From the NCBI GenBank assembly GCA_029932895.1, contig JAOZPF010000054.1:666-13072 (forward strand): a stretch of 12,407 bases of DNA, written 5' to 3'. The notes under the pieces were generated by a model that was not told the DNA's origin, ran no database searches, and saw only the letters and a program-made list of their open reading frames with translations. The position numbers and the translations under genes are program-made. Shown here piece after piece: positions 1-7,244 of the stretch (its first letter is position 1; the number at the start of each line of letters is the position of its first letter). Source of the stretch: Anaerolineae bacterium (GTDB lineage Bacteria > Chloroflexota > Anaerolineae > B4-G1 > DUEL01).

Positions 1-1812
1 CACCGTGATCTTGCCGCCGCTGGGGGTGAATTTGATGGCGTTACCGATGAGGTTATCGAGGACGCGGCGAAGATGAACCGGCGCACCGCTCACTTTGGGC
101 AGGTTGGGCGCGATCTCGGCCTGAAGCTGTACCCCGGCCTCGGCGGTGGCGACGCCGAAATCGGCCACAGCCATCCGCGCCAGCTCGTCCAGCGCCACGG
201 GGCAGGTCTCCGGTGGTCGTGTCTCTGTCAGGAGGATGAGGGTGATATCTTCTACCAGGCTGCCCAGCATCCGCGCCCGCCGGGTTATGATCTCGACCGG
301 TTCGCGCTGCTCCGGGCCAAGTTCTCCTAGCTCGCCGGCATTGAGCATCTCGGCGTACCCCCTGATGAGAGCCAGAGGAGAACGCAGCTCGTGAGAGACG
401 TTCTGGATGAACTCGCTCTTGGTCTGGTCCAGTTTTTCCAACTGGGCCAGCGCCAGGCCGAGCTTCCGGGCTTGCTCCTGGGCCTCGGCGTACATCCGGG
501 CGTTGGACAGAGCCACGGCGACGACGGCGGCAACGGACTCGGCAAGCTGGCGGTGGTGCTTGCGGAAAGAGGCGACCTGGTCGCTGTAGACGTTGAGCAC
601 ACCCACCAGCTTTTCCCTGGTGATGAGAGGCACGCTCATCGCGGAGCGGACCCATTCATCCAGCCCGGGGACGGGCTTCCACCGTGTGTCCCGCGTTGTG
701 TCATCGACCAGAGCTGGTTGGCCCTGGGCCGCCACCCAGCCGGACAGTCCCTCGCCCAGACGCAGGTGGAGGGACTGGTCGATTGCCTCAACGGCTGCCT
801 GGTCACGGCCGGAGATAGCCACCAGTTGGAGGTGGTCACTTCCCGGCTTGAGGACCAGGACGGTGCCGTGGCGGCCCCCCACGACAGCGCAGATACCGTC
901 CAGCGCCCGCTGGGCTACGTCGTGGAGGTCCAGGCTTTGGGAGAGGCTCTGGCTCAGGTTGTGGAGCAGTTCAAGGTGTGCCTTGGCCTGCTGGAGTTCG
1001 TCCACCTGCAGCTCTAGATTGCCGATCAGCTCCCGCAGCCGGGCCGCCATCTCGTCAAAAGCCTGGGCCAGTACCCCTATCTCGCTCTGGGTGTGTACCT
1101 CGGCCCGGACTTTTAGGTCGCCAGCGGTGATACGCTGCGCTACCTCGACCAGCCGGCTCACGGGCCGGGTGATCGTCCCCGAGGTCCACCAGCCCAGCAC
1201 AGCGCCGCCGACCAGGGCGGTTATCGCCAGCACGATCGTCGTCACCAGGGCGCGGCTGACCGTCTCCTGAGCTTCCCTTTTGGAGCGATACAAGTCGCTG
1301 GTCTCTTGTTCCTCAAAGGCGATGACGTTCTCTGCCAGTCGGGCGCGGGTCATACGGAACTGGTCGAGCGCTGCCCACATCTGCTCGCTCCCCACTTCGC
1401 AGCAGTCGATAACTGCTCGTGCCTGCGCCAGGTACGTTCGGATCAACGGGATCGTCTCGAAAACCAGCGTCGACCCCTCCAGGGAGTGACTCGAATACCG
1501 GTCAAGCTGATTGACCAGCTCTGATAGGACGAGCGTTGTGTCGGCTAGTTGCGTCGCCAGGCGGGTTCTGTCACTGTCCGAGGCTGCCGTTGCATAGCTT
1601 TCGACCAGGTTCGAGACCTCGAGGATCTTGACGTGGACTTTGCTGCCCAGGTAGCGCGCTTCTGCCCGCTCCACTGTCTCGTTGGTCAGGATGTTGTTGA
1701 TGGTCTCGATCTGGATAGTGCCAAAGACCCCCATCCCCAGCGCCAGGGCCGCGAGGAGGAGATAGGTGATGGCGAGCCTCGTGCCAATCGAAGAAACCAG
1801 CTTTTTGAACAT
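1..1812 (-). CDS. Membrane-bound HAMP-GAF sensor histidine kinase (C-terminus beyond window)
   Basis: The reverse strand reads open for 604 codons from ATG at 1812 to the window edge. Visible order: TM1 (about residues 11-33), an alpha-helical extracytoplasmic sensor (about 34-187, possibly a four-helix-bundle or CHASE3-like fold), TM2 (188-210), HAMP (about 211-262), a coiled linker, GAF (about 280-440), HisKA with phospho-accepting His474 in NVSHELRSP, and the start of the HATPase with N-box NLIGNAIKF (587-595). The G boxes lie beyond the edge, so catalytic completeness of the ATPase cannot be judged. The protein should sense an extracytoplasmic cue plus a ligand at the GAF domain and autophosphorylate on His474. 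Two adjacent cysteines (137-138) sit in the sensor. The ribosome-binding site is weak (GAGAG about 9-13 bases upstream). It is divergent from the 2160-9018 operon and may share control with it. The family call is firm; ligand and partner are unknown. Confidence 0.95.
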   Translation of the reverse strand, partial: MFKKLVSSIGTRLAITYLLLAALALGMGVFGTIQIETINNILTNETVERAEARYLGSKVHVKILEVSNLVESYATAASDSDRTRLATQLADTTLVLSELVNQLDRYSSHSLEGSTLVFETIPLIRTYLAQARAVIDCCEVGSEQMWAALDQFRMTRARLAENVIAFEEQETSDLYRSKREAQETVSRALVTTIVLAITALVGGAVLGWWTSGTITRPVSRLVEVAQRITAGDLKVRAEVHTQSEIGVLAQAFDEMAARLRELIGNLELQVDELQQAKAHLELLHNLSQSLSQSLDLHDVAQRALDGICAVVGGRHGTVLVLKPGSDHLQLVAISGRDQAAVEAIDQSLHLRLGEGLSGWVAAQGQPALVDDTTRDTRWKPVPGLDEWVRSAMSVPLITREKLVGVLNVYSDQVASFRKHHRQLAESVAAVVAVALSNARMYAEAQEQARKLGLALAQLEKLDQTKSEFIQNVSHELRSPLALIRGYAEMLNAGELGELGPEQREPVEIITRRARMLGSLVEDITLILLTETRPPETCPVALDELARMAVADFGVATAEAGVQLQAEIAPNLPKVSGAPVHLRRVLDNLIGNAIKFTPSGGKITV

Positions 1813-1828
1813 ACTCTGGATTCTCTCT

Positions 1829-1892
1829 CTAGCCCGCAGGGCTTGGCTCTTGAGCCCGGACGTTCACGTCCGGGCGAAGCTGCGTCCCCTAG
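1829..1892. repeat. Palindromic REP-like element in leader of leftward kinase
   Basis: A 64-base segment bounded by CTAG at both ends. Its core is a perfect inverted repeat with 10-base arms (GCCCGGACGT at 1854-1863, its complement at 1866-1875) around two bases. Two smaller inverted repeats flank it: AGCCC/GGGCT at 1831-1843 and GGCTC/GAGCC at 1845-1856. It lies between the predicted leftward start site (near 1936) and the ATG at 1812, so it would be transcribed and fold in the mRNA leader. It looks like an intergenic REP-type repeat; a regulatory leader is the alternative. Copy number in the genome cannot be seen from here. Confidence 0.6.
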
Positions 1893-1942
1893 ATGATGTC
1901 GTGGGCAAAAGTGTCCGGTAGCCAGATTCTTTCCTAAAAGGC

Positions 1943-1971
1943 ATTGTAGCATGTTGTGGGGGAGCGAACAA
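1943..1971 (-). promoter_or_regulatory. Predicted sigma70 promoter for leftward kinase
   Basis: On the reverse strand TTGTTC (1971-1966) and TACAAT (1948-1943) are separated by exactly 17 bases. A TGC sits immediately before the -10 hexamer, giving an extended -10. Start of transcription is expected near 1936, leaving a leader of about 124 bases that includes the palindromic element. Match: 4 of 6 at -35 and 5 of 6 at -10, good for a GC-rich genome. Confidence 0.6.
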
Positions 1972-1979
1972 GTTGTGTT

Positions 1980-2079
1980 CCGGCCTCCACCCCAAAGGGG
2001 ACCGGCTAAAGCCTCCATTCCGGTGCAAGGCGGCGGTGGGGGCCGGCTGAAGCCTCCACTCCAACGGTGGAGCGGGGGC
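1980..2079. repeat. Two-copy imperfect 41-base tandem repeat, REP-like
   Basis: Two 20-base blocks at 2002-2021 and 2043-2062 differ at only two positions; both begin CCGGCT and end in CCTCCAnTCC. They are offset by 41 bases. A shorter related piece (CCGGC joined to CTCCACCCC) lies at 1980-1993. The second unit can fold through CTCCAC (2054-2059) and GTGGAG (2067-2072). The block ends about 18 bases before the -35 box of the rightward promoter. It looks like a family of short intergenic repeats; a binding array for a regulator is the other reading. Confidence 0.6.
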
Positions 2080-2096
2080 TGACTAGGGTCTCCGTT

Positions 2097-2125
2097 TTGA
2101 CATTTGCATAAGGAAAAGATATACT
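2097..2125 (+). promoter_or_regulatory. Strong predicted sigma70 promoter for the kinase operon
   Basis: A perfect TTGACA (2097-2102) is followed by a 17-base spacer and TATACT (2120-2125), 5 of 6 to consensus, in a locally AT-rich patch inside GC-rich DNA. Transcription should start near G2132. That gives a 28-base leader to the ATG at 2160 and places the GTG at 2130 upstream of the transcript, helping to fix the start of the first gene. Confidence 0.75.
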
Positions 2126-2145
2126 GAATGTGCATGCTGGTAATT

Positions 2146-2154
2146 GGAAGAGGT
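2146..2154 (+). promoter_or_regulatory. Ribosome-binding site deciding the start at 2160
   Basis: GGAAGAGGT ends five bases before ATG 2160, a good Shine-Dalgarno sequence at proper spacing. The alternative GTG at 2130 has only AAGGAA about 14 bases away and lies ahead of the predicted transcription start. Confidence 0.7.
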
Positions 2155-2159
2155 GCTGG

Positions 2160-5100
2160 ATGGACAAGTCACAAACGAAGGAAGAACTCATCGCCGAACT
2201 GGCGGAATTGCGGCACAGGGTCGACCAACTGGAGGAAGCGGAAGCGGCGCAACGGGCGACGATCGAAAGGTTGCGCCACGAGCTGCTCAGAGAGCAGATT
2301 ATGTTCGATACTGCTCAGGTCATCCTGGTCGCGCTCGATGCCGATGGCGTAATCACGCTGATCAACCGCAAGGGCTGCGAGACGCTGGGATATGAACGGG
2401 CAGAGTTGATCGGCAGGAACTGGTTCGAGACCTGCTTGCCGGAATCGGTCCGCGTGGAGATGCAGGAGGTTTTCAGCGCGTTGATGGCTGGCGGCATCGA
2501 GCCGGTCGAGTATTACGAAAACCATGTCCTGACGAGAGAGGGAGTGGAGCTGGTCATTGCCTGGCGTAACGCATTGCTGACCGACGAGTCGGGCCAGGTC
2601 GTTGGTACGCTCAGTTCTGGAGTGGATGTCACTGCGCACAAGCAGGACGAGGAACGGCTGCTCCGCTTGTCGATGGCGGTGCGGGGAGCCAACGACAGTA
2701 TTGTGCTTACCGACCTCAGGGGCGTGATAACGGACGTAAACGAGGCCGCTATCGCGTTGTGGGGAGAGAGGGACGCGCTCGTGGGCAGGAATGCCCTCGA
2801 CTTGATCGCCCCCGAGGACCGGGGCCTGCTCGAAGCGCTGCGAACCGAGACTCTGGAGAGTGAAGAGTGCCGAATCATTACGCAAAGCGGAGAGCTGGTT
2901 CCGGTGGAGGTGAGTGTAGCTGCCATCAAGGGTGCGGATGGCGCACCGCTTGGGTTCGTGGGAATCGCCAGGGACATCCGGGAGCAGAAGCGGATGGTGG
3001 AGGCGCTGCGGGTTGCCGTCCGGCAGTGGGAGACGACCTTCAACGCGGTCAACGACGCCATCTGTCTGCTCGACCTGGAAGGAAAGATCGTGCGTTGCAA
3101 TGAGGCGATGGACGGGATCGTGCAGAAGCCGATGGAAGAGCTGGTTGGTCGCTCCTGCCGCGGGCTCTTGCATGACGTTTCTGGTTCCACCGAGGACTGT
3201 CTCATCCCCCGGGTGCTTGCGAGCGGGCGAGCGGAGAGTCACCAAGTACCGGTGGGCGAGCGCTGGTTCGAGACGCACGTCACCCCAGTGCTGGATCGGG
3301 ATGGTGGGTTGTTTGGCGCGGTGCACATCATGTCCGATATCACCGAGCGCAGACAGGCGGAGGAGGTGCTGCGTCAGCGCAATCAGGCGCTCGAGTTTCT
3401 CGTGCAGGCGGGCCGGGCACTCAGTTCCAACCTCGAGTTGGACCAAGTGCTCGCAACCCTCCTCGAGCAGGTGCGTCAGCTATTGGGCGCGGTTGCCTCC
3501 TCTGTCTGGCTGCTCGACCCCAAGACGGGCGAGTTGGTCTGCCGGGAAGCGACCGGCCCCGAGAAGGACCGGGTGCTGGGGTGGCGGCTGGCGATGGGCG
3601 AGGGGATCGCCGGCTGGGTGGTCCAGCACGAAGAGGGAGTGATCGTGCCCGATGCGCTGTTGGACGAGCGTCACTATAGGGACATAGATCACAAGACTGG
3701 GCTGAAGCTGCGCTCGATCCTCAGTGTGCCGCTGCGCTATCAGCGCACTATCGGCGTTCTTCAGGTGGTGGATACAGCGGTGGATCGCTTCAGCGAGGCC
3801 GACCTCATGGTCCTGGAGTCGCTGGCCCCGGCCGCCGCCGTGGCGATAGAGGGCGCTCGGTTGGTTGGAGAACTGCGTAGCCGCTCTCAGCGGCTGGCGC
3901 TTCTCAATCGTATCGCTGGCGCTATCCAGTCCACGCTCGAGTTGGACGAGCTGGTCGAGACCGTCTACCGGGAGATTGGCCCAGTGTTCCAACCCGATGC
4001 CTTCTTTATTGCCTTTTACGACGAGGTGGAGGGCAAGCTCGACTTTCGTCTCAGTATCGACAAGGGGCGCCGCGTCGATATGGGCCGCCGCGAGTTGGAC
4101 GACGGCCTCGCCTCTCGGATCGCCCGTGAAAATGTTCCCCTCCTCTTTCGGAATCTGCGAGAGGAACAGGAGATTCTCGAGGAGGCGGTGGTCTGGGGAA
4201 CGATGGAGCATGCTGTGTCATGGCTCGGCGTGCCAATGTGTGTTGGGGAGAAGGTGTTGGGCGTGATCTCGGTGCAGACCTATCGTCCCGATGCATATGA
4301 CGTGGAGGACCAGCTCCTTCTCTCTACCATCGCCGACCAGGTGGCCGTCGCTGTGGAGAATGGTCGCCTTTTCCAGGCGGAGAGAGAGCAGCGACATCTG
4401 GCCGAGGTGTTGCAGGAGGCAGCGAGTCTCATCGACAGCTCTCTGGACCTCGATCAGGTCCTCGATTACATTCTTGTGCAGGCAGGACGGATCGTCGGCG
4501 GGGACGCTTTCAACGTGATGCTGATCGAGGATGGCCATGCGCGCGTGGTCCATTGGCTGGGGTATGACCGCTTGGGGAAGGAGAGCAGGATCGCCAACCT
4601 GGTTTGCCCTATCGCCGACTATGCTACCTTGGCCGAGATGCTGCGTACAGGCGAGCCCATCGTTGTGCCGGACGCGGCGGTCAGTTCTTTCTGGATGCCG
4701 GTGGAGGGGATGGAATGGCTGCGCTCCTATGTCGGTGCGCCTATCCAGGTGAAGGGGGTGATCGTTGGCTTTATGAATGTGGACGGCACCAGGCCGGGCC
4801 AGTTCAGCATAGCCGATGCCTACCGCCTCAAGGCGCTCGCCGACCACGCCGCTATCGCTATCGAGAACGCCCAACTGTACCGGGAACTGCGGAGGTATGC
4901 CGATCACTTGGAGGAGTTGGTGGAGGGTCGGACGGCGCAGTTGCAGGCTCAGTACGCCCGCCTGGAGGCGATCCTCCGCAGTGTCTCGGACGGCATTGTC
5001 CTCACCGACGGGAACGGGACCATCATCCAGGCCAACCAGGTGGCGCAGGATTGGCTCGAGAGGACGCTCTCGCCGGAAGACGCCGCCCGGTTGACCCAGA

Positions 5101-5963
5101 CTGTGCGCGACCTGGCGCAGCGCGTGGACGAGCGGCCGGACCTGGTGTTGGAGCTAAAGGGGATAGACCTGCAATTGAGCGCGGCCCCTATCGCCGAGAC
5201 GGGCGAGAAGGGAGCGGTGGTGGCGATGCACGATGTCAGTCACCTCAAGGCGCTCGATCGGATGAAGTCGCAATTCGTCTCCAATGTTTCCCACGAGTTG
5301 CGGACGCCGGTGACGACCATCCGCCTCTATGTCGAGTTGATGCGTCGCAGTTCGCCGCAGGAATGGGGCGAGTACCTGACGGTGATGGAGGAGGAGGCCG
5401 AGCGACAGGCGCAGTTGGTGGAGGATATTCTCCAGATCTCGCGCATAGATTCTGGCCGGATGGAACTCAAGCCCGAACCGGTCGACCTCGGCCAATTGGC
5501 CGATGAGGCTGTGGTCAGTCATCAGTTGCTGGCCCAGCAGCGAGGGTTGGCGCTGGAGCTATGTGCGGACTCGGCAAACCCGATGGCATTGGTCGATGCG
5601 GGGCGGATAATGCAGGTGTTGAACAACCTGGTGGAGAACGCGATCTGGTACACGAAAGAGGGCCGGGTGGCGCTTTGTGCGAGCACGAAGGAGGCCGATG
5701 GACGCAAGTGGGCCACGGTGGCGGTGACCGATACCGGCATCGGAATCCCTGAGGAGGAACTGCCGCACATATTCGAGCGGTTCTACCGTGGCCGAAAGGT
5801 GCGCGAGATGGAGGCACCGGGGACGGGGCTGGGGCTGGCGATTGTCAAAGAGATCGTGGAACTGCACGGTGGACGGGTGACGGTGGAGAACGAGGCTGGA
5901 GAGGGAAGTACCTTTGTGGTGTGGTTACCACTGGCTGGCGTCGTTCCCGAGCAACCGGCATAA
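2160..5963 (+). CDS. Large soluble multi-PAS/GAF sensor histidine kinase
   Basis: 1267 residues from ATG 2160. Order: N-terminal coiled coil (about 1-45), PAS1 (48-170), PAS2 (171-282), PAS3 (284-400), GAF1 (411-568), GAF2 (579-737), GAF3 (748-906), a coiled linker (910-945), PAS4 (about 946-1035), HisKA with His1045 in NVSHELRTP, and a HATPase with N-box Asn1156/Asn1160, DTGIGIP from Asp1191 and GTGLGLA at 1221-1227. No membrane segment or signal peptide is visible, so it should act in the cytosol and integrate several small-molecule or redox inputs; no ligand can be named. All key catalytic residues are present, but Trp1163 stands where most N-boxes have Lys (NAIWYT). It lacks a receiver domain, so it must phosphorylate separate partners; the three genes behind it all carry receivers. 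First gene of the operon, under the promoter at 2097-2125. Confidence 0.95.
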   Translation: MDKSQTKEELIAELAELRHRVDQLEEAEAAQRATIERLRHELLREQIMFDTAQVILVALDADGVITLINRKGCETLGYERAELIGRNWFETCLPESVRVEMQEVFSALMAGGIEPVEYYENHVLTREGVELVIAWRNALLTDESGQVVGTLSSGVDVTAHKQDEERLLRLSMAVRGANDSIVLTDLRGVITDVNEAAIALWGERDALVGRNALDLIAPEDRGLLEALRTETLESEECRIITQSGELVPVEVSVAAIKGADGAPLGFVGIARDIREQKRMVEALRVAVRQWETTFNAVNDAICLLDLEGKIVRCNEAMDGIVQKPMEELVGRSCRGLLHDVSGSTEDCLIPRVLASGRAESHQVPVGERWFETHVTPVLDRDGGLFGAVHIMSDITERRQAEEVLRQRNQALEFLVQAGRALSSNLELDQVLATLLEQVRQLLGAVASSVWLLDPKTGELVCREATGPEKDRVLGWRLAMGEGIAGWVVQHEEGVIVPDALLDERHYRDIDHKTGLKLRSILSVPLRYQRTIGVLQVVDTAVDRFSEADLMVLESLAPAAAVAIEGARLVGELRSRSQRLALLNRIAGAIQSTLELDELVETVYREIGPVFQPDAFFIAFYDEVEGKLDFRLSIDKGRRVDMGRRELDDGLASRIARENVPLLFRNLREEQEILEEAVVWGTMEHAVSWLGVPMCVGEKVLGVISVQTYRPDAYDVEDQLLLSTIADQVAVAVENGRLFQAEREQRHLAEVLQEAASLIDSSLDLDQVLDYILVQAGRIVGGDAFNVMLIEDGHARVVHWLGYDRLGKESRIANLVCPIADYATLAEMLRTGEPIVVPDAAVSSFWMPVEGMEWLRSYVGAPIQVKGVIVGFMNVDGTRPGQFSIADAYRLKALADHAAIAIENAQLYRELRRYADHLEELVEGRTAQLQAQYARLEAILRSVSDGIVLTDGNGTIIQANQVAQDWLERTLSPEDAARLTQTVRDLAQRVDERPDLVLELKGIDLQLSAAPIAETGEKGAVVAMHDVSHLKALDRMKSQFVSNVSHELRTPVTTIRLYVELMRRSSPQEWGEYLTVMEEEAERQAQLVEDILQISRIDSGRMELKPEPVDLGQLADEAVVSHQLLAQQRGLALELCADSANPMALVDAGRIMQVLNNLVENAIWYTKEGRVALCASTKEADGRKWATVAVTDTGIGIPEEELPHIFERFYRGRKVREMEAPGTGLGLAIVKEIVELHGGRVTVENEAGEGSTFVVWLPLAGVVPEQPA

Positions 5964-5975
5964 TGGAGGGTGGAG

Positions 5976-7226
5976 ATGGTGGGCGGAAAACCACTGGGGG
6001 AAGCAGAGCGGCGGACGATCCTGATCGCCGACGACGAAAGGCCACTGGCGCGGGCGATTGGGGCTATGCTCGATAAAGAGGGGCTGCGGACGGTCATAGT
6101 CCATAATGGGGATGAGGCGCTGCAGGTGGCGCAAGAGATGCAGCCCGACCTGGTTCTCCTGGATGTGATGATGCCGGGGCGGTCCGGCATTGAGGTCTGT
6201 GCGACCCTCAAGACCAACCCCGAGACTCGGCCCATCCCGGTGATCATGCTGACGGCCAAAGCAGAAAAGACGGACCGCATGGTGGGGATGGCGGCTGGGG
6301 CTGATGAGTACCTGGTCAAGCCGTTTAGCCCGACGGAGTTGATCGATCTGGTCAACAAGGTGCTTGCCGGCCGACCTATCGTGCCCCGGCACCGTCAACA
6401 CCCCGCCCCTGGTGTGTCTGCTGATCAGTTGGAGGTCTATGCCCGCGAGCTGCGGGAGCTGTATGAGGAGGAACAGCGCAAGCGCGAGGCGTTGGAGGCA
6501 GCCCACGAGCGGCTGGAGGAGCTGGACCGGCTAAAGGCGGCGTTCATCGGGGCGGTGACGAACGAGTTGATGAGCCCGTTTGCGTCGGTCGGCCTGGCAT
6601 TGGAGGTGCTGCTACGGCAGAAAGAGACGTTGCTGCCGGAGCAGCAGCAGGCACTGGAGGACTTGGCCCAGGCGGTGGCGGGGTTGCACCAACGGGTCGG
6701 CGGGGTCGTCAAGTTTGCCGATCTCGTGGGGAAACGCCGCGACCCTCAGATGGGATACTACACTCTGGACCAGGTGATCCCGTGGGCGGTGCAGCCGGTG
6801 GCGGTGTTGGCTGAGACGCGGGAGGTCGATCTGAGGGTGTTCGTGCCCTCCGACCTGCCAGCGGTCCACGCCGACCCCGAGCTCCTGGGCGAGGCGGTCT
6901 TTCAGATGGCCCACAACGCGGTCAAATTCAACTACCCCGGAGGGCGGGCCAGAGTGGAGGCTATGCGCTCAGAGGAGTGGGTGCTGGTGCAGGTCACCGA
7001 CACGGGGGTGGGGTTGACCCCGGCGCAGATAGAACTGCTGCGGCGGCCGTTCGAGGAGAATGTGGACCACCTGCGGCGGGGCGAGAGCGGGTTGGGGATC
7101 GGATGGACCTTTGTGGCCTACGTGGCGGAGGTGCACGGGGGCTGGACGCGGGTGACGAGTGGTGGACCGGGTCAGGGCAGTTGTTTCTCACTGGCTTTGC
7201 CGCAGGCGGTGAAGGATCAGCGGTAA
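5976..7226 (+). CDS. Receiver domain fused to a degenerate histidine kinase (pseudokinase)
   Basis: 416 residues. The receiver (about 14-135) is intact: acidic pair Asp19-Asp20, phospho-acceptor Asp63 in LLDVMMPG, Thr93 and Lys115. A coiled coil (about 146-190) leads to a HisKA-like helix in which the usual SHELRTP reads TNELMSP, putting Asn196 in place of the phospho-accepting His. The HATPase keeps Asn314 (HNAVKF), DTGVGL and GESGLGIG, but the first N-box Asn is Gln310. The protein should therefore accept phosphate at Asp63 and perhaps bind ATP, but cannot autophosphorylate in the standard way; a scaffold or allosteric modulator of the neighbouring kinases is inferred. ATG 5976 is chosen because GGAGGG ends five bases upstream; GTG 5970 is the alternative. 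It begins 12 bases after the preceding stop, so it is cotranscribed. Confidence 0.9.
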   Translation: MVGGKPLGEAERRTILIADDERPLARAIGAMLDKEGLRTVIVHNGDEALQVAQEMQPDLVLLDVMMPGRSGIEVCATLKTNPETRPIPVIMLTAKAEKTDRMVGMAAGADEYLVKPFSPTELIDLVNKVLAGRPIVPRHRQHPAPGVSADQLEVYARELRELYEEEQRKREALEAAHERLEELDRLKAAFIGAVTNELMSPFASVGLALEVLLRQKETLLPEQQQALEDLAQAVAGLHQRVGGVVKFADLVGKRRDPQMGYYTLDQVIPWAVQPVAVLAETREVDLRVFVPSDLPAVHADPELLGEAVFQMAHNAVKFNYPGGRARVEAMRSEEWVLVQVTDTGVGLTPAQIELLRRPFEENVDHLRRGESGLGIGWTFVAYVAEVHGGWTRVTSGGPGQGSCFSLALPQAVKDQR

Positions 7227-7244
7227 CGGTCGTCGGAGGCAGGG

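Larger units (their letters stand above)
1813..2159. other. Divergent intergenic control region
   Basis: This 347-base gap separates two divergently transcribed kinase genes. It contains a leftward promoter (1943-1971), a rightward promoter (2097-2125), a 64-base palindromic element in the leftward leader (1829-1892) and two similar 41-base repeat units (from 2002 and 2043). I see no small gene with a convincing start, codon pattern and ribosome-binding site. A CCCC-AAA-GGGG mini-hairpin lies at 1990-2000. The promoters face away from each other and their -35 boxes are about 125 bases apart, so one regulator could act on both; that is inference. Confidence 0.8.

Noticed and set aside
53..1017. 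Several open frames on both strands within the leftward kinase
   Set aside because: The reverse-strand frame from 1812 to 1 is continuous and carries TM, HAMP, GAF, HisKA and N-box motifs; the others have none.
2130..2159. GTG 2130 as start of the large kinase
   Set aside because: It lies before the predicted transcription start (about 2132), has a poorly spaced ribosome-binding site, and adds ten residues with no domain value.
2169..3446. Long open frame on the reverse strand (425 codons) under the large kinase
   Set aside because: It mirrors a clear kinase coding frame, its translation has no recognisable domain, and it is rich in residues typical of antisense frames in GC-rich DNA.
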